The notes: generated from the letters alone by a model not told the origin. A DNA stretch of 64,000 nucleotides from Pseudomonas sp. S04 (GCF_009834545.1 NZ_CP019427.1:698501-762500), one strand, 5' to 3'. Counted from the first letter of the stretch, positions 35,683 through 45,108 are shown. Made by a program: numbers and translations.

Positions 35683-36576
35683 ATGAAGACTCCAAAACGC
35701 ATTGAACCCCTGATCGAGGACGGTCTGGTCGACGAGGTGCTGCGCCCACTCATGAGTGGTAAAGAAGCAGCTGTTTATGTGGTGCGCTGCGGCAACGAAT
35801 TACGTTGCGCCAAGGTTTACAAGGAGGCGAATAAACGCAGTTTCCGCCAGGCCGCCGAATACCAGGAAGGCCGCAAGGTGCGCAACAGCCGACAGGCCCG
35901 GGCCATGGCCAAGGGCTCCAAGTTCGGTAAAAAAGAAACCGAGGATGCCTGGCAGAACGCCGAAGTGGCGGCGTTGTTCCGCCTGGCCGGTGCCGGGGTA
36001 CGGGTGCCCAAGCCGTTCGACTTCCTGGAAGGCGTGCTGCTGATGGAGCTGGTGGCCGACGAGTTCGGCGATGCCGCTCCGCGCCTGAACGACGTGGTAC
36101 TGGATGCCGATCAGGCGCGTGAATATCACGCCTTCCTGATTTCCCAGATCGTACTGATGTTGTGTACCGGTCTGGTGCACGGTGACCTGTCGGAGTTCAA
36201 CGTGCTGCTGACGCCGGACGGTCCGGTGATCATCGACCTGCCGCAAGCGGTGGATGCGGCGGGCAACAACCACGCCTTCAGCATGCTCGAGCGGGATGTG
36301 GGCAACATGGCCTCGTACTTCGGGCGCTTTGCCCCGGAGCTCAAGCGCACCCGCTACGCCAAGGAGATGTGGGCCCTGTACGAAGCCGGGACCTTGCACC
36401 CGGCCAGTATCCTGACCGGCGAGTTCGACGAGCCGGAAGAACTGGCGGACGTCGGCGGCATCATGCGTGAGATCGAAGCCGCGCGCCTGGACGAGGAGCG
36501 CCGCCAGGCGATCCGCGCCGCAGACGACGCGCCACCGAGCAAAGCCGAAGAGCCGCCTCCGCCCTGGATGCAGTAA
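35683..36576 (+). CDS. RIO-family serine/threonine protein kinase
   Basis: This 297-residue protein has the RIO1 kinase features: glycine-poor ATP loop with MSGKEAAVYVVRCG, the ATP-contacting Lys in RCAKVYKE, a flexible basic loop (FRQAAEYQEGRKVRNSRQARAMAKGSKFGKKE), catalytic loop VHGDLSEFNVLL with Asp168, and metal-binding IIDLPQAVD with Asp185. The C-terminal tail is Pro-rich. RIO kinases act in ribosome maturation in eukaryotes and archaea; the bacterial role is unclear. A bidirectional terminator follows and separates it from cueR. Confidence 0.92.
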   Translation: MKTPKRIEPLIEDGLVDEVLRPLMSGKEAAVYVVRCGNELRCAKVYKEANKRSFRQAAEYQEGRKVRNSRQARAMAKGSKFGKKETEDAWQNAEVAALFRLAGAGVRVPKPFDFLEGVLLMELVADEFGDAAPRLNDVVLDADQAREYHAFLISQIVLMLCTGLVHGDLSEFNVLLTPDGPVIIDLPQAVDAAGNNHAFSMLERDVGNMASYFGRFAPELKRTRYAKEMWALYEAGTLHPASILTGEFDEPEELADVGGIMREIEAARLDEERRQAIRAADDAPPSKAEEPPPPWMQ

Positions 36577-36590
36577 TCGCGAGCAGGAAA

Positions 36591-36614
36591 AACCCGGCCT
36601 CGGCCGGGTTTTTT
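36591..36614. terminator. Bidirectional rho-independent terminator
   Basis: AACCCGGCC and GGCCGGGTT form a GC-rich stem, flanked by an A-run on one side and T6 on the other. It serves the convergent RIO kinase and cueR genes. Confidence 0.9.
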
Positions 36615-36630
36615 GTGGGTGCCTACAGGG

Positions 36631-37044
36631 TCAGCTATGAGCGGGTTTGGCGCAGCAGCCCGACGCCAGTTCCTTGAGGATCGGGCAGTCCGGGCGGTGA
36701 TCGCCCTGGCAGTGCTCCACCAGGTCCTGCAGGGTGTCGCGCAACTGGCCCAGCTCAAGGATTTTCTGGTTCAGTTCGTCGATGTGCTGGCGGGCCAGGG
36801 CCTTGACGTCGGCGCTGGCCCGTTGGCGATCCTGCCACAAGGCCAACAGCTTGCCGACTTCCTCCAGCGAGAAGCCCAGGTCACGGGAGCGCTTGATGAA
36901 GGCCAGGCTGTGCAGGTCCTGCTCGCCATACAGACGGTAGCCACTGTCGGTGCGGTGCGCCGGCTTGAGCAGGCCGATCGACTCGTAGTAACGAATCATC
37001 TTGGCGCTCAGGCCACTTTGCCGGGCGGCTTGGCCAATGTTCAT
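36631..37044 (-). CDS. cueR: CueR, copper-responsive MerR-family regulator
   Basis: This 137-residue MerR protein has the winged helix [24 protein letters not shown], a long dimer helix, and a C-terminal metal loop with [12 protein letters not shown], the two Cys spaced as in CueR for Cu(I). The end carries further Cys (GCCAKP). It overlaps the copA end by four bases and would activate copA and copZ from the two CueR boxes found upstream of them. Confidence 0.93.
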   Translation of the reverse strand: MNIGQAARQSGLSAKMIRYYESIGLLKPAHRTDSGYRLYGEQDLHSLAFIKRSRDLGFSLEEVGKLLALWQDRQRASADVKALARQHIDELNQKILELGQLRDTLQDLVEHCQGDHRPDCPILKELASGCCAKPAHS

Positions 37045-39437
37045 TCCAGATCCTCCAGTTTTTTCGGCTTCCAGGTCTTGAGCAGCAGGGCGTTGCTGAC
37101 CACGCTGACGCTGGACAGGGCCATCGCCGCACCGGCCATGACCGGGTTGAGCAAGCCGAATGCGGCCAGCGGGATCCCGATCAGGTTATAGACGAAGGCC
37201 CAGAACAGGTTCTGGCGGATCTTCGCATAGGTCTTGCGGCTGATCTCCAGCGCTGCCGGCACCAGCCGAGGGTCGCCGCGCATCAGGGTGATGCCGGCCG
37301 CGTGCATGGCCACGTCGGTGCCGCCGCCCATGGCTATGCCGATGTCTGCCGCCGCCAGTGCCGGAGCGTCGTTGATGCCGTCGCCGACCATCGCCACCAC
37401 CCCGGTTTTCTTCAGTTCGGTGACGGTCGAGGCTTTTTCCGCGGGGAGCACTTCGGCGTGCACGTTGCTGATGCCCAGGGCTTGGGCGACCACCTTGGCG
37501 CTACCCCGGTTGTCGCCCGTCAGCAGGTGGCTGCCGATGTGCTGGCTGTTCAGTTCCTCAATGGCTTGCAGGGCGCCGGGCTTGAGGGTGTCGCCAAAGG
37601 CGAACAGGCCCAGTACCCGCAACTCGGGGCTTTGTTCGATCAGCCAGGACAGGGTCCGGCCTTCTGCTTCCCAGGCCGTGGCCGAGTCTGCCAGGGCCCC
37701 GGCGTTCAAGCCGCTTTCCTCGAGCATGCGGCGATTACCCAGGGCCAATTGCCGGCCGTCCAGGATGCCGGCAATGCCGCGACCGGTCAGAGACTGGCTG
37801 GCAGTGACGTCGGCCACGGCCAGCTCACGTTCGGCGCAGGCGTCCAGCACGGCCTTGGCCAGCGGGTGTTCACTGCCGCGCTGCAGGGCGCCGGCTTGTT
37901 GCAACAGCGTCGCTTCGTTGCCGTCGACGGCGCTGAAGTGGGCGATGCGCGGGGTGCCGGAGGTCAGTGTGCCGGTCTTGTCGAATACCACCACACTGAC
38001 TTCGTGGGCGCGCTCCAGGGCTTCGGCGTCCTTGATCAGAATGCCGTGGCGGGCAGCGACGCCGGTACCGGCCATGATCGCGGTAGGTGTGGCCAGGCCC
38101 AGTGCACAAGGACAGGCGATCACCAGCACGGCCACTGCGTTGATGACTGCGGTTTCCAGAGGTGCACCGTACAACCACCAACCGATCAGGGTGGCCAGGG
38201 CCAGCAGCAGCACCACCGGCACGAACACCTGGCTGACCTTGTCCACCAGCTTTTGAATGGGCGCCTTGCCAGCCTGGGCGTCTTCGACCAGGCGGATGAT
38301 CCGCGCCAGCACGGTTTCCGCCCCGAGGGCCAGGGTCCGTACCAGCAGGCGGCCTTCGCCGTTGATGGCGCCGCCGGTGACGCTGTCGCCGGGCTGCTTG
38401 GGCACCGGCAGGCTTTCACCGCTGATCAGGGCTTCGTCGGCGTGGCTCTGGCCTTCGACCACCTCACCGTCCACCGGGAACCGTTCGCCGGGCTTGACCA
38501 GCACCAGGTCACCGAGGCGCAAGGCACTGATGGCAACGTCCTGTTCGCGGCCGTCGATCACCTGGATCGCCCGCTCCGGACGCAAGGCTTCAAGGGCCCG
38601 AATGGCGCTGGCGGTCTGGCGTTTGGCGCGGCTTTCCAGGTACTTGCCGAGCAGGACCAGGGCGATCACTACGGCCGAGGCCTCGAAGTACAGGTGCGGT
38701 TCGGTGCCCGCGCTGGCGGTCGCCCACAGGTAGATGCTCAAACCATACCCGGCGCTGGTGCCCAGGGCGACCAGCAAGTCCATGTTGCCGGCACCGGCGC
38801 GCACGGCTTTCCAGGCGGCGACATAAAAACGCGCACCGAAGATGAACTGCACCGGAGTGGCCAGGATGAACTGCACCCAGGCCGGGAGCATCCAGTGCAG
38901 GCCGAAGGGTTGCACCAGCATCGGCAGCACCAGTGGCAACGCCAGGAGCACGGCCAGCAGGACGCTCCAGCGCTCACGTTGCAGGCGCTGTTGCTGGTCG
39001 TCATTGGAGCGTTGCTCGGCTTGCCAGACGCTGGCGCTGTAACCGGCCTTGGTCACCGCATTGATCAGCACCTGCGGGTCGATCTGGCCGAGCAACTCCA
39101 GGTGTGCCCGCTCGCTGGCCAGGTTGACGCTGACGCTCTTGACCCCGGCCACCTTGTTCAACGCGCGCTCGACGCGACCGGCGCAAGAGGCGCACGTCAT
39201 GCCGCCGATGCTCAGTTCCAGGCTCTGGGCGGGAACGCTATAGCCGGCTTGCTGCACGGCCTGCATCAAGGCCGGCAAGCTGTCGCGCGGGGCCTGGACA
39301 CGCGCCTGTTCGGTCGCCAGGTTGACGCTGACAGAGGTGGCGCCCACGACTTTACTGAGCGCCCGCTCGACACGCCCGGCGCAACTGGCGCAGGTCATGC
39401 CGGCAATCGGCAGATCGAAGGTGGTGGAATCGGACAT
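37041..39437 (-). CDS. copA: CopA/CueA, Cu(I)-exporting P-type ATPase
   Basis: This 798-residue P1B-ATPase has two N-terminal heavy-metal-associated domains, each with [15 protein letters not shown]. The transmembrane metal site is CPC at Cys442-Cys444 (VIACPCALG). The phosphorylation site is Asp486 in [10 protein letters not shown], and the hinge region has [10 protein letters not shown]. It exports cytoplasmic copper to the periplasm. Its promoter has a CueR operator with the 19-base spacer of MerR-type promoters. It is followed by cueR, overlapping by four bases. Confidence 0.96.
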   Translation of the reverse strand: MSDSTTFDLPIAGMTCASCAGRVERALSKVVGATSVSVNLATEQARVQAPRDSLPALMQAVQQAGYSVPAQSLELSIGGMTCASCAGRVERALNKVAGVKSVSVNLASERAHLELLGQIDPQVLINAVTKAGYSASVWQAEQRSNDDQQQRLQRERWSVLLAVLLALPLVLPMLVQPFGLHWMLPAWVQFILATPVQFIFGARFYVAAWKAVRAGAGNMDLLVALGTSAGYGLSIYLWATASAGTEPHLYFEASAVVIALVLLGKYLESRAKRQTASAIRALEALRPERAIQVIDGREQDVAISALRLGDLVLVKPGERFPVDGEVVEGQSHADEALISGESLPVPKQPGDSVTGGAINGEGRLLVRTLALGAETVLARIIRLVEDAQAGKAPIQKLVDKVSQVFVPVVLLLALATLIGWWLYGAPLETAVINAVAVLVIACPCALGLATPTAIMAGTGVAARHGILIKDAEALERAHEVSVVVFDKTGTLTSGTPRIAHFSAVDGNEATLLQQAGALQRGSEHPLAKAVLDACAERELAVADVTASQSLTGRGIAGILDGRQLALGNRRMLEESGLNAGALADSATAWEAEGRTLSWLIEQSPELRVLGLFAFGDTLKPGALQAIEELNSQHIGSHLLTGDNRGSAKVVAQALGISNVHAEVLPAEKASTVTELKKTGVVAMVGDGINDAPALAAADIGIAMGGGTDVAMHAAGITLMRGDPRLVPAALEISRKTYAKIRQNLFWAFVYNLIGIPLAAFGLLNPVMAGAAMALSSVSVVSNALLLKTWKPKKLEDLE

Positions 39438-39466
39438 CGGTCTTACTCCCTGTAGAAATGACCTAC

Positions 39467-39497
39467 AGGTTCAACCTTGCCATGCTGGCAAGGTCAA
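39467..39497 (-). promoter_or_regulatory. CueR-type promoter of copA
   Basis: On the minus strand: -35 TTGACC (39497-39492), a 19-base spacer, and -10 GAACCT (39472-39467). The spacer holds the dyad ACCTTGCC...GGCAAGGT (39474-39494), matching the MerR/CueR operator. The long spacer is the hallmark of MerR-family activation. Confidence 0.88.
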
Positions 39498-39545
39498 GCG
39501 CCATGTGCAAAACGCCACACCCCACAGGTCGGCGGGTAGCGGGAG

Positions 39546-39923
39546 TCAATAACCCAATGTCGCCGGCTTCAGGTACATGCCCTGGGCGTTCATGGCGACG
39601 CGGTACTTGTGGATATCTCCGGCGCGCAGGGTGATGTTCTGCGAACCGGGCGCGAGCATCCCGGGGTTGCAGCCGGGCACTTGGCCAGGCAGCAGTTTCA
39701 GGCGCAGGGAGAAGGTCCCGGGCGGCAGGTTGAACGACGTGCTTTGCTCCTGGAACAGCCGCGCGGACAGCTGGTCCTGGATGTACACACCGATTTCGCA
39801 CGAGGTCGCGACTTCCAGGCGCTCGCGCGAAATGATCAGTACCCCGTAGTCTTGCGCACTGGCCGGCGAGGCGGTGGCGCAAAGACTGAGCATGCCCAGT
39901 AGGCTGAAAGCGTGCCAGCGCAT
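39546..39923 (-). CDS. Small secreted protein within copper island, unknown function
   Basis: This 125-residue protein has a signal peptide (MRWHAFSLLGMLSLCATASPASA) and a mature part with two Cys (ATSCEIG, VPGCNPG), which could form a disulfide, and mainly beta-strand-like stretches (TFSLRLKLLPG, IHKYRVAMNAQG). I do not recognise a family. It lies between copA and copZ on the copA strand, and its upstream region contains the CueR box that also serves copZ. A copper link is plausible but unproven; there is no Met- or His-rich metal motif. The ATG at 39923 is chosen as the start of the signal; a longer frame reaches into the copZ promoter. Confidence 0.72.
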   Translation of the reverse strand: MRWHAFSLLGMLSLCATASPASAQDYGVLIISRERLEVATSCEIGVYIQDQLSARLFQEQSTSFNLPPGTFSLRLKLLPGQVPGCNPGMLAPGSQNITLRAGDIHKYRVAMNAQGMYLKPATLGY

Positions 39924-40009
39924 GGCTGAGTCTCCTGCTTGTATGTCATGGATGGCCAAGCTTGACCGAGCATGCGGTGCAATGCCAGCCCGGCCGTTCA
40001 TCGCGGAAC

Positions 40010-40040
40010 TTGACCTTGCCACGGTGGCAAGCTCAAGACT
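40010..40040 (+). promoter_or_regulatory. CueR-type promoter of copZ
   Basis: -35 TTGACC (40010-40015), 19-base spacer, -10 AAGACT (40035-40040). The dyad ACCTTGCC...GGCAAGCT lies at 40013-40033 and copies the copA operator almost exactly. The start of copZ is 30 bases downstream. Confidence 0.85.
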
Positions 40041-40069
40041 GCTGCCAACCCCATCAAAGGAGATGCCCC

Positions 40070-40270
40070 ATGCAAGTATTCAACGTTCAAGGTATGTCGT
40101 GCGGTCACTGTGTCCGCACGATTACCCAGGCCCTGCAGGCCAAGGATCCGGCGGCCAGTGTGCGGGTCGACCTGGCGGCGAAGGAAGTGGGTGTGGAAAG
40201 CGGCTTGTCGGCCGAGCAGGTGATCAGTGCGATCAGCGAGGAAGGGTACGCGGTCAAACTGGCAGGATGA
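40070..40270 (+). CDS. copZ: CopZ-like copper chaperone
   Basis: This 66-residue heavy-metal-associated domain protein has the Cu-binding motif GMSCGHCVRTI near the N-terminus. It would carry Cu(I) in the cytoplasm to CopA or CueR. AAAGGAG lies before the ATG. The longer frame starting 108 bases upstream runs through the CueR promoter and is not coding. Confidence 0.93.
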   Translation: MQVFNVQGMSCGHCVRTITQALQAKDPAASVRVDLAAKEVGVESGLSAEQVISAISEEGYAVKLAG

Positions 40271-40360
40271 AAAATATTAGTTAGCGACCTATCGGAATGT
40301 TCAAGGCGTCCAAGCGCGGCTAGACTGTCGGGCTGCCGACTGATGTGAGCTGGACGCCTG

Positions 40361-41554
40361 ATGAATTTCCGTACCATTCTGATTCTTGGCGCCTTGAGCG
40401 CTTTTGGGCCGCTGGCCATCGATTTCTACCTGCCCGCCTTTCCGGCCATGGCCGCCGCGTTCGGCACCGACGAAAAACACGTGCAGATGACTCTGGCCGC
40501 GTACTTCCTCGGCTTGTCGCTGGGACAGTTGGCCTATGGGCCGGTGGCCGATCGTTTCGGTCGACGTATTCCGCTGCTGGTGGGCGTGACCCTGTTCACC
40601 CTGGCTTCGCTGGCGTGTGCCTTCGCGCCGAGCCTGGATTGGTTGATCGCCGCACGTTTCGTGCAGGCCCTCGGCGGTTGCGCCGGGATGGTGATTTCCC
40701 GTGCGGTGGTCAGTGACAAGTGTGATGCGGTGGGCTCGGCGAAAGTCTTTTCGCAATTGATGCTGGTGATGGGCCTGGCCCCGATCCTCGCGCCGATGCT
40801 CGGGGGGCTGCTGGTCAACCTGCATGGCTGGCAGTCGATCTTCATCGCCTTGACCGCGTTCAGTGCCCTGTCAGCCCTGGCGGTGGCAATGGGCCTGCCG
40901 GAAAGTCTGCCGGCCAACCAGCCACGCCAGCCATTGTCCGGCGCGCTGCGCCAGTACGGTCTGTTGCTCGCGGACAAGGTCTTCCTTGGGCACGCCCTGA
41001 CCGGGGGCGTTGCGATCGCCGGGATGTTTGCCTACATCGCCGGCTCACCCTTCGTGTTCATCAAGCTGTACGGCGTACCGCCGGAGCATTTCGGCTGGCT
41101 GTTCGGCCTCAACGCGGCGGGTTTCATCCTGGTGGCGCAACTCAATGCACGCTTGCTGTCCAAGCGTGGGCCGGCGTTCCTGCTGGCGCGCGCGGTGTGG
41201 GTCTATCTGGCGGCGGGCCTGACCCTGCTGGCGGTCAGCACGCTGCACACCGAGCAGCTCTGGCCCTTGCTGATTCCGCTGTTCATTTGTATTGCCAGCC
41301 TTGGCTGCATCATTCCCAACGCCGCGGCCTGCGCCATGAACGGGCAGGGTGCGCGCGCCGGCAGTGCCTCGGCCATGCTCGGCTGCCTGCAGTTCAGTGT
41401 CGCCGCCGGGGCAGCGGCGTTGGTGGGGGTGTTGCACGACGGCACGGCCATGCCGATGGCGATGGTCATCAGCCTGTGCGGGATACTGGTGGTGAGCGTC
41501 GCGATGCTCACCCGTCGCCTGCAAGTCGTCCGGGCGGCGCAGGCCCAGGCTTGA
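40361..41554 (+). CDS. Bcr/CflA family multidrug MFS transporter
   Basis: This 397-residue protein has 12 hydrophobic helices. The start LGALSAFGPLAIDFYLPAFPAMA and the motif GPVADRFGRRIPLLVG are typical of the Bcr/CflA drug-proton antiporters. It begins 90 bases after copZ and ends two bases before the small DUF gene on the other strand. The drug substrate cannot be predicted. Confidence 0.9.
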   Translation: MNFRTILILGALSAFGPLAIDFYLPAFPAMAAAFGTDEKHVQMTLAAYFLGLSLGQLAYGPVADRFGRRIPLLVGVTLFTLASLACAFAPSLDWLIAARFVQALGGCAGMVISRAVVSDKCDAVGSAKVFSQLMLVMGLAPILAPMLGGLLVNLHGWQSIFIALTAFSALSALAVAMGLPESLPANQPRQPLSGALRQYGLLLADKVFLGHALTGGVAIAGMFAYIAGSPFVFIKLYGVPPEHFGWLFGLNAAGFILVAQLNARLLSKRGPAFLLARAVWVYLAAGLTLLAVSTLHTEQLWPLLIPLFICIASLGCIIPNAAACAMNGQGARAGSASAMLGCLQFSVAAGAAALVGVLHDGTAMPMAMVISLCGILVVSVAMLTRRLQVVRAAQAQA

Positions 41555-41555
41555 G

Positions 41556-41726
41556 TCAGCCGGCCGCTCGTTGCTGGGGTTCAGGGAGGTAATGGGGGGC
41601 GTGCAAGCGGGCCTCGAGGGTCGAGGTAAAAGCCCGGGCTTCGGCTTCGGAGCGGAAGTTCACGGTCTGATTGTCCAGGCGTACTTGCCAGCGGGATTTT
41701 GCCAGTTCTTTTATCAGGATCTTCAT
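41556..41726 (-). CDS. Small conserved-type protein (56 aa), unknown function
   Basis: This short protein (MKILIKELAKSRWQVRLD and onward) has a basic beta-strand start and a helix-like middle (SEAEARAFTSTLEARL). Its ribosome-binding site GGAGG lies upstream. The pattern resembles short DUF2188-type proteins, but I am not certain. It is convergent with the Bcr/CflA gene. Confidence 0.65.
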   Translation of the reverse strand: MKILIKELAKSRWQVRLDNQTVNFRSEAEARAFTSTLEARLHAPHYLPEPQQRAAG

Positions 41727-41872
41727 TGCTGACCTCCGTGCGTAAAAGAGAGCATTGCGTGAGCTGTCGATTGTAGTCTCGAACTCACGCAAAATTGTGA
41801 CACGGATCAACTCTCTGACTGACGGCGCCCCGCGCGCAAATTCTCGCGCGCGCGGGGCCCAGTCCTTCACAT

Positions 41873-42886
41873 TCAGAAACCTTCGAGGACAATCTTGCCC
41901 TTGGCCGTGCCGCTCTCCAGCAACTCATGGGCCCGGCGCAGGTTGGTCGCATTGATGGTGCCGAAGTGCTCGCCGACGGTGGTTTGCAAGGTGCCGTCGT
42001 CGATCAACGCGGCGACCCGGTTGAGCAGCTTATGCTGCTCCAGCATGTCGGCGGTCTCGAACAGCGACCGGGTGTACATGAACTCCCAATGCAGCGACAG
42101 GCTCTTGCGCTTGAGCTGGGTGATGTCCAGCGCCTTGGGATCGTCGATCAGCGCGAGCTTGCCTTGGGGCGCCAGGGCCTCCACCAGTTGGGCGAAGTGC
42201 TGGTCGGTCTGGGTCAGGCTGGCCACATGCGTGACCTGGGGCTGGCCGACGCGCTTGAGTTCCTCGCTCAGCGGCAGGCGGTGATCGATGACCAGGTCAG
42301 CGCCCAGGCTTTCTACCCAGGCGTGGGTTTGTGGGCGTGAGGCGGTGCCAATCACCTTCAGGGCCGTGAGTCGGCTGGCGAGTTGGGTAAGGATCGAACC
42401 CACGCCACCGGCAGCCCCGACGATCAGCAGGCTTTGCCCTTCAGCCGTGTTGCCCTCGCGCACCTGCAGGCGTTCGAACAGCAGTTCCCAGGCGGTAATC
42501 GCAGTCAGCGGCAGCGCCGCAGCTTGGGCAAAACCCAGGGACTTGGGCATGTGCCCGACAATCCGTTCGTCGACCACGTGCAACTCGCTGTTGCCCCCGG
42601 CGCGGGCAATGGAGCCGGCGTAGTAGACCTTGTCACCGGGCTTGAACAGGCTCACGTCAGTGCCGACTGCCTTGACCACGCCGGCCACATCCCAGCCCAG
42701 GACTTTGGCGGCGCCACCTTCAGGTGCGACGTTCTGGCGGACCTTGGTGTCCACTGGGTTGACGGAAATGGCTTTGACTTCCACCAGCAAGTCACGGGGA
42801 CCGGCGACGGGTGCCGGCAGCTCGATGTCCTGCAGGGCGTTCGGGTCGCTGATGGGCAGGCTGTGGTAGTAGGCAATGGCTTTCAT
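41873..42886 (-). CDS. Zinc-type alcohol dehydrogenase-like NADPH:quinone reductase
   Basis: This 337-residue MDR-family protein has GroES-like start (VKAISVNPVDTKVRQNVAPEGG), the Rossmann loop LLIVGAAGGVGSILTQLASRL, and the usual C-terminal strand pair. The catalytic zinc Cys/His set of true ADHs is missing, so it is of the quinone-oxidoreductase type. The start is ATG 42886 (MKAIAYYH); the frame running on to 43837 is the shadow of the divergent LysR gene. That regulator probably controls it. Confidence 0.9.
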   Translation of the reverse strand: MKAIAYYHSLPISDPNALQDIELPAPVAGPRDLLVEVKAISVNPVDTKVRQNVAPEGGAAKVLGWDVAGVVKAVGTDVSLFKPGDKVYYAGSIARAGGNSELHVVDERIVGHMPKSLGFAQAAALPLTAITAWELLFERLQVREGNTAEGQSLLIVGAAGGVGSILTQLASRLTALKVIGTASRPQTHAWVESLGADLVIDHRLPLSEELKRVGQPQVTHVASLTQTDQHFAQLVEALAPQGKLALIDDPKALDITQLKRKSLSLHWEFMYTRSLFETADMLEQHKLLNRVAALIDDGTLQTTVGEHFGTINATNLRRAHELLESGTAKGKIVLEGF

Positions 42887-42932
42887 GGGCGGTTGGGCTC
42901 GGTGGTCTTGGGATGCAGCAGATGATTGGCTA

Positions 42933-42949
42933 TTTATCTGCAAGATAAA
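42933..42949. promoter_or_regulatory. LysR-type operator between ADH and LysR genes
   Basis: TTTATCTGCAAGATAAA is a perfect dyad (TTTATCT, GCA, AGATAAA) containing TATC-N5-GATA, i.e. the T-N11-A core of LysR boxes. It sits in the 117-base divergent gap, so the LysR protein likely binds here. Confidence 0.75.
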
Positions 42950-43003
42950 ACCCGCTAAAAGCACAGTCTCTTTCAATAGTTTTTTGATAATGCGAGGGCG
43001 CCG

Positions 43004-43933
43004 ATGCTGCGTTTCGATGACTTGCTGCTGTTTGTACGGGCGGCTGACCTGGGCAGCCTGTCGGCGGCGGCGCGGGGTATGGACATGTCGCCGGCGGTGG
43101 CCAGCGCGGCGTTGAAGCGGATCGAGCAGCAACTGGGTGCGCGGCTGTTGGCGCGCTCCACCCGCAGCCTGCGCCTGACGGCAGAGGGCGAGGGGTTCCT
43201 GGTGTATGCCCGTGCGGCGTTGGGCCAGTTGGATGAAGGGCGGCGTTTGCTGGCGCGCGGCCAGGACCAGGTCAGCGGGGTCCTGCAACTGTCGGCCCCC
43301 TCGGACTTTGGACGCAATCTGTTGTTGCCGTGGCTGGACGAGTTCCAGCGTGAGCATCCCCTGCTCACGGTGCGCCTGCTGCTGGGCGACCGGATCGCCG
43401 ACCTGTTCCGCCAGCCAGTGGACATCGCCCTGCGTTATGGCGAGCCGGAAGACTCCAGCCTGGTGGCGCTGCCCATTGCCCCGGACAATCGCCGGGTGTT
43501 GTGTGCCGCCCCGCAATACCTGGCGAGGTGCGGCGTACCGCGCCAGTTGGAGCAACTGGCCCAGCATAATTGCCTGCTGTACATGCTGGGCAGCCGGGTA
43601 CACGACCACTGGAGCTTTCACGATGGCAAACGGGACGTGAGCCTGACGGTCAGCGGCGATCGTTTCAGTGATGACGCCGATGTGGTGCGCCTGTGGGCGG
43701 TGGCGGGGGCCGGGATTGCCTACAAGTCCTGGCTGGACGTGGCCGCCGATGTGCTGGCCGGACGCTTGACGGTGTTGCTGCCGGAGCTGCAGGGAGAACG
43801 TGCACCGCTGAATTTGTTGTGCGCTCATCGCGCCCAATTGAGTAAGCCGGTGAACCTGCTAAAAGAAATGCTCAAGCGTCGGTGTGAGCATTTGAGTGGT
43901 CAATTTTCGACAAGATTTGTCGTGAGCCATTAA
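43004..43933 (+). CDS. LysR family transcriptional regulator
   Basis: This 309-residue protein has a LysR helix-turn-helix (LLLFVRAADLGSLSAAARGMDMSPAVASAALKRIEQQLGARLLARSTRSL) and a periplasmic-binding-protein-like effector domain. It is divergent from the quinone-reductase gene, with a classic LysR operator in between. The effector is unknown. Confidence 0.92.
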   Translation: MLRFDDLLLFVRAADLGSLSAAARGMDMSPAVASAALKRIEQQLGARLLARSTRSLRLTAEGEGFLVYARAALGQLDEGRRLLARGQDQVSGVLQLSAPSDFGRNLLLPWLDEFQREHPLLTVRLLLGDRIADLFRQPVDIALRYGEPEDSSLVALPIAPDNRRVLCAAPQYLARCGVPRQLEQLAQHNCLLYMLGSRVHDHWSFHDGKRDVSLTVSGDRFSDDADVVRLWAVAGAGIAYKSWLDVAADVLAGRLTVLLPELQGERAPLNLLCAHRAQLSKPVNLLKEMLKRRCEHLSGQFSTRFVVSH

Positions 43934-44239
43934 TCGCACTCACATAGCGAAATTTCACTCAGCAGCTATCAGCTTTGGCGGTTTCCCCGGGGCAGGAACC
44001 GTCGTTCATCACGCTTATACTAGCGCCCGCCTGGGGTCGCGAACCCAGGCAGCCTTGCTCGATCCCCCGGTTTGCGCAGCAGAAAATCACTGGGATGGCT
44101 TGAGGATTTCGAAGAAGTTTGTCGCGTTAACTGATTTTTTAGCCCGGTTTTTGGCGGTTATCACGCCTTGGCCGGCATTCTATTACTGATCAAGATGTCC
44201 CCCGAGCAGTAGACAAATGATTCAACAGGGAGTGAATAC
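43934..44239. promoter_or_regulatory. 306-base gap before the ArsR-like gene
   Basis: No gene seen. A stable hairpin GCCTGGG-N8-CCCAGGC lies at 44029-44050 without a T-run; TATACT at 44016-44021 could be a -10 box just upstream of it. The pair might mark a small RNA or a leader, but the evidence is thin. GGGAG before the ArsR-like ATG is its ribosome-binding site. Confidence 0.4.
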
Positions 44240-44974
44240 ATGGAACATGCACCTTGCATCAGTCAGATCGCCACACTACTGGCTGACCCGAAGCGTAGCG
44301 CGATGATGTGGGCCTTGATGGATGGGATTGCCCGGCAATCGGAGGAACTGGCATTGCTGGCCGGTTTGTCGCCGTCCTCGGCCAACGCCCATCTCGGGCG
44401 TTTGTTCAGCGGTGGACTGTTGAAGATCGAGGAGCGTGGACGCAAGCGGTTCTACCGACTGGCCGCGCCCGAAGTCGGGGCGGCGGTCGAGGCATTGGCC
44501 AGTGCCACCCTCGCCAGTTCGCCGGGCAACATTGCCCAGGTATTCAAGCGTACCAGCGCGCTGGCCAAGATCCAGGCAGCCCCGTCGTCGCTGCTGCGGG
44601 CCCGCCTCTGCGAGGAGCACTTGGGCGGTACCCTGGCGGCTGATCTGTTTCAGCGCCTGCTGGATGCGGGATGGATCGAGCAATTGGACAAACGCATCAT
44701 GGTGACCCACAAGGGCGCCATTCAACTGGCCAGCCATGGGGTCTTCGTCCAGGCATTGGCCCATAGCAACTCGCAAGTGGCCTGTGCCTGCCCCGACTGG
44801 AGCGAGCGTCGACCGCACCTGGGGGGCACATTGGGGGCCGCGTTGTTGCAGTTGTTCATCCAGTCTGGCTGGCTGAGTGTGTCCGGCGATTCACGGGCCT
44901 TGCAGGTGTCCCCGACCGGTGTCCGGGAACTGGAACTGTTCGGCAAAGTGCCTGAGCTGGAAATGGCCCTTTAA
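44240..44974 (+). CDS. ArsR-like winged-helix transcriptional regulator
   Basis: This 244-residue protein has an N-terminal ArsR/MarR-like HTH (QIATLLADPKRSAMMWALMDGIARQSEELALLAGLSPSSANAHLGRLFSGGLL) and a C-terminal domain of unknown type with a repeated HLGGTL motif (EEHLGGTLAADLF and RPHLGGTLGAALL). It is twice the size of classical ArsR. It may act on the MFS gene downstream, 134 bases away, but that is inference. Confidence 0.85.
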   Translation: MEHAPCISQIATLLADPKRSAMMWALMDGIARQSEELALLAGLSPSSANAHLGRLFSGGLLKIEERGRKRFYRLAAPEVGAAVEALASATLASSPGNIAQVFKRTSALAKIQAAPSSLLRARLCEEHLGGTLAADLFQRLLDAGWIEQLDKRIMVTHKGAIQLASHGVFVQALAHSNSQVACACPDWSERRPHLGGTLGAALLQLFIQSGWLSVSGDSRALQVSPTGVRELELFGKVPELEMAL

Positions 44975-45108
44975 TCGCCGTTGCGATCGACGTCTGCAGC
45001 CGCCGGTTCAGACGTCGCTCAGGGCTGTTGCCAGGTCGTATCCAGCAATCTTCCACCCCGGCGTTCGCGCACACTCGATCCGCGGATTATCGGATCGGGG
45101 GACGTGGC

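Noticed and set aside
42887..43837. N-terminal extension of the quinone-reductase frame
   Set aside because: It is the antisense of the LysR gene; the true start has a clear MKAI N-terminus at 42886.
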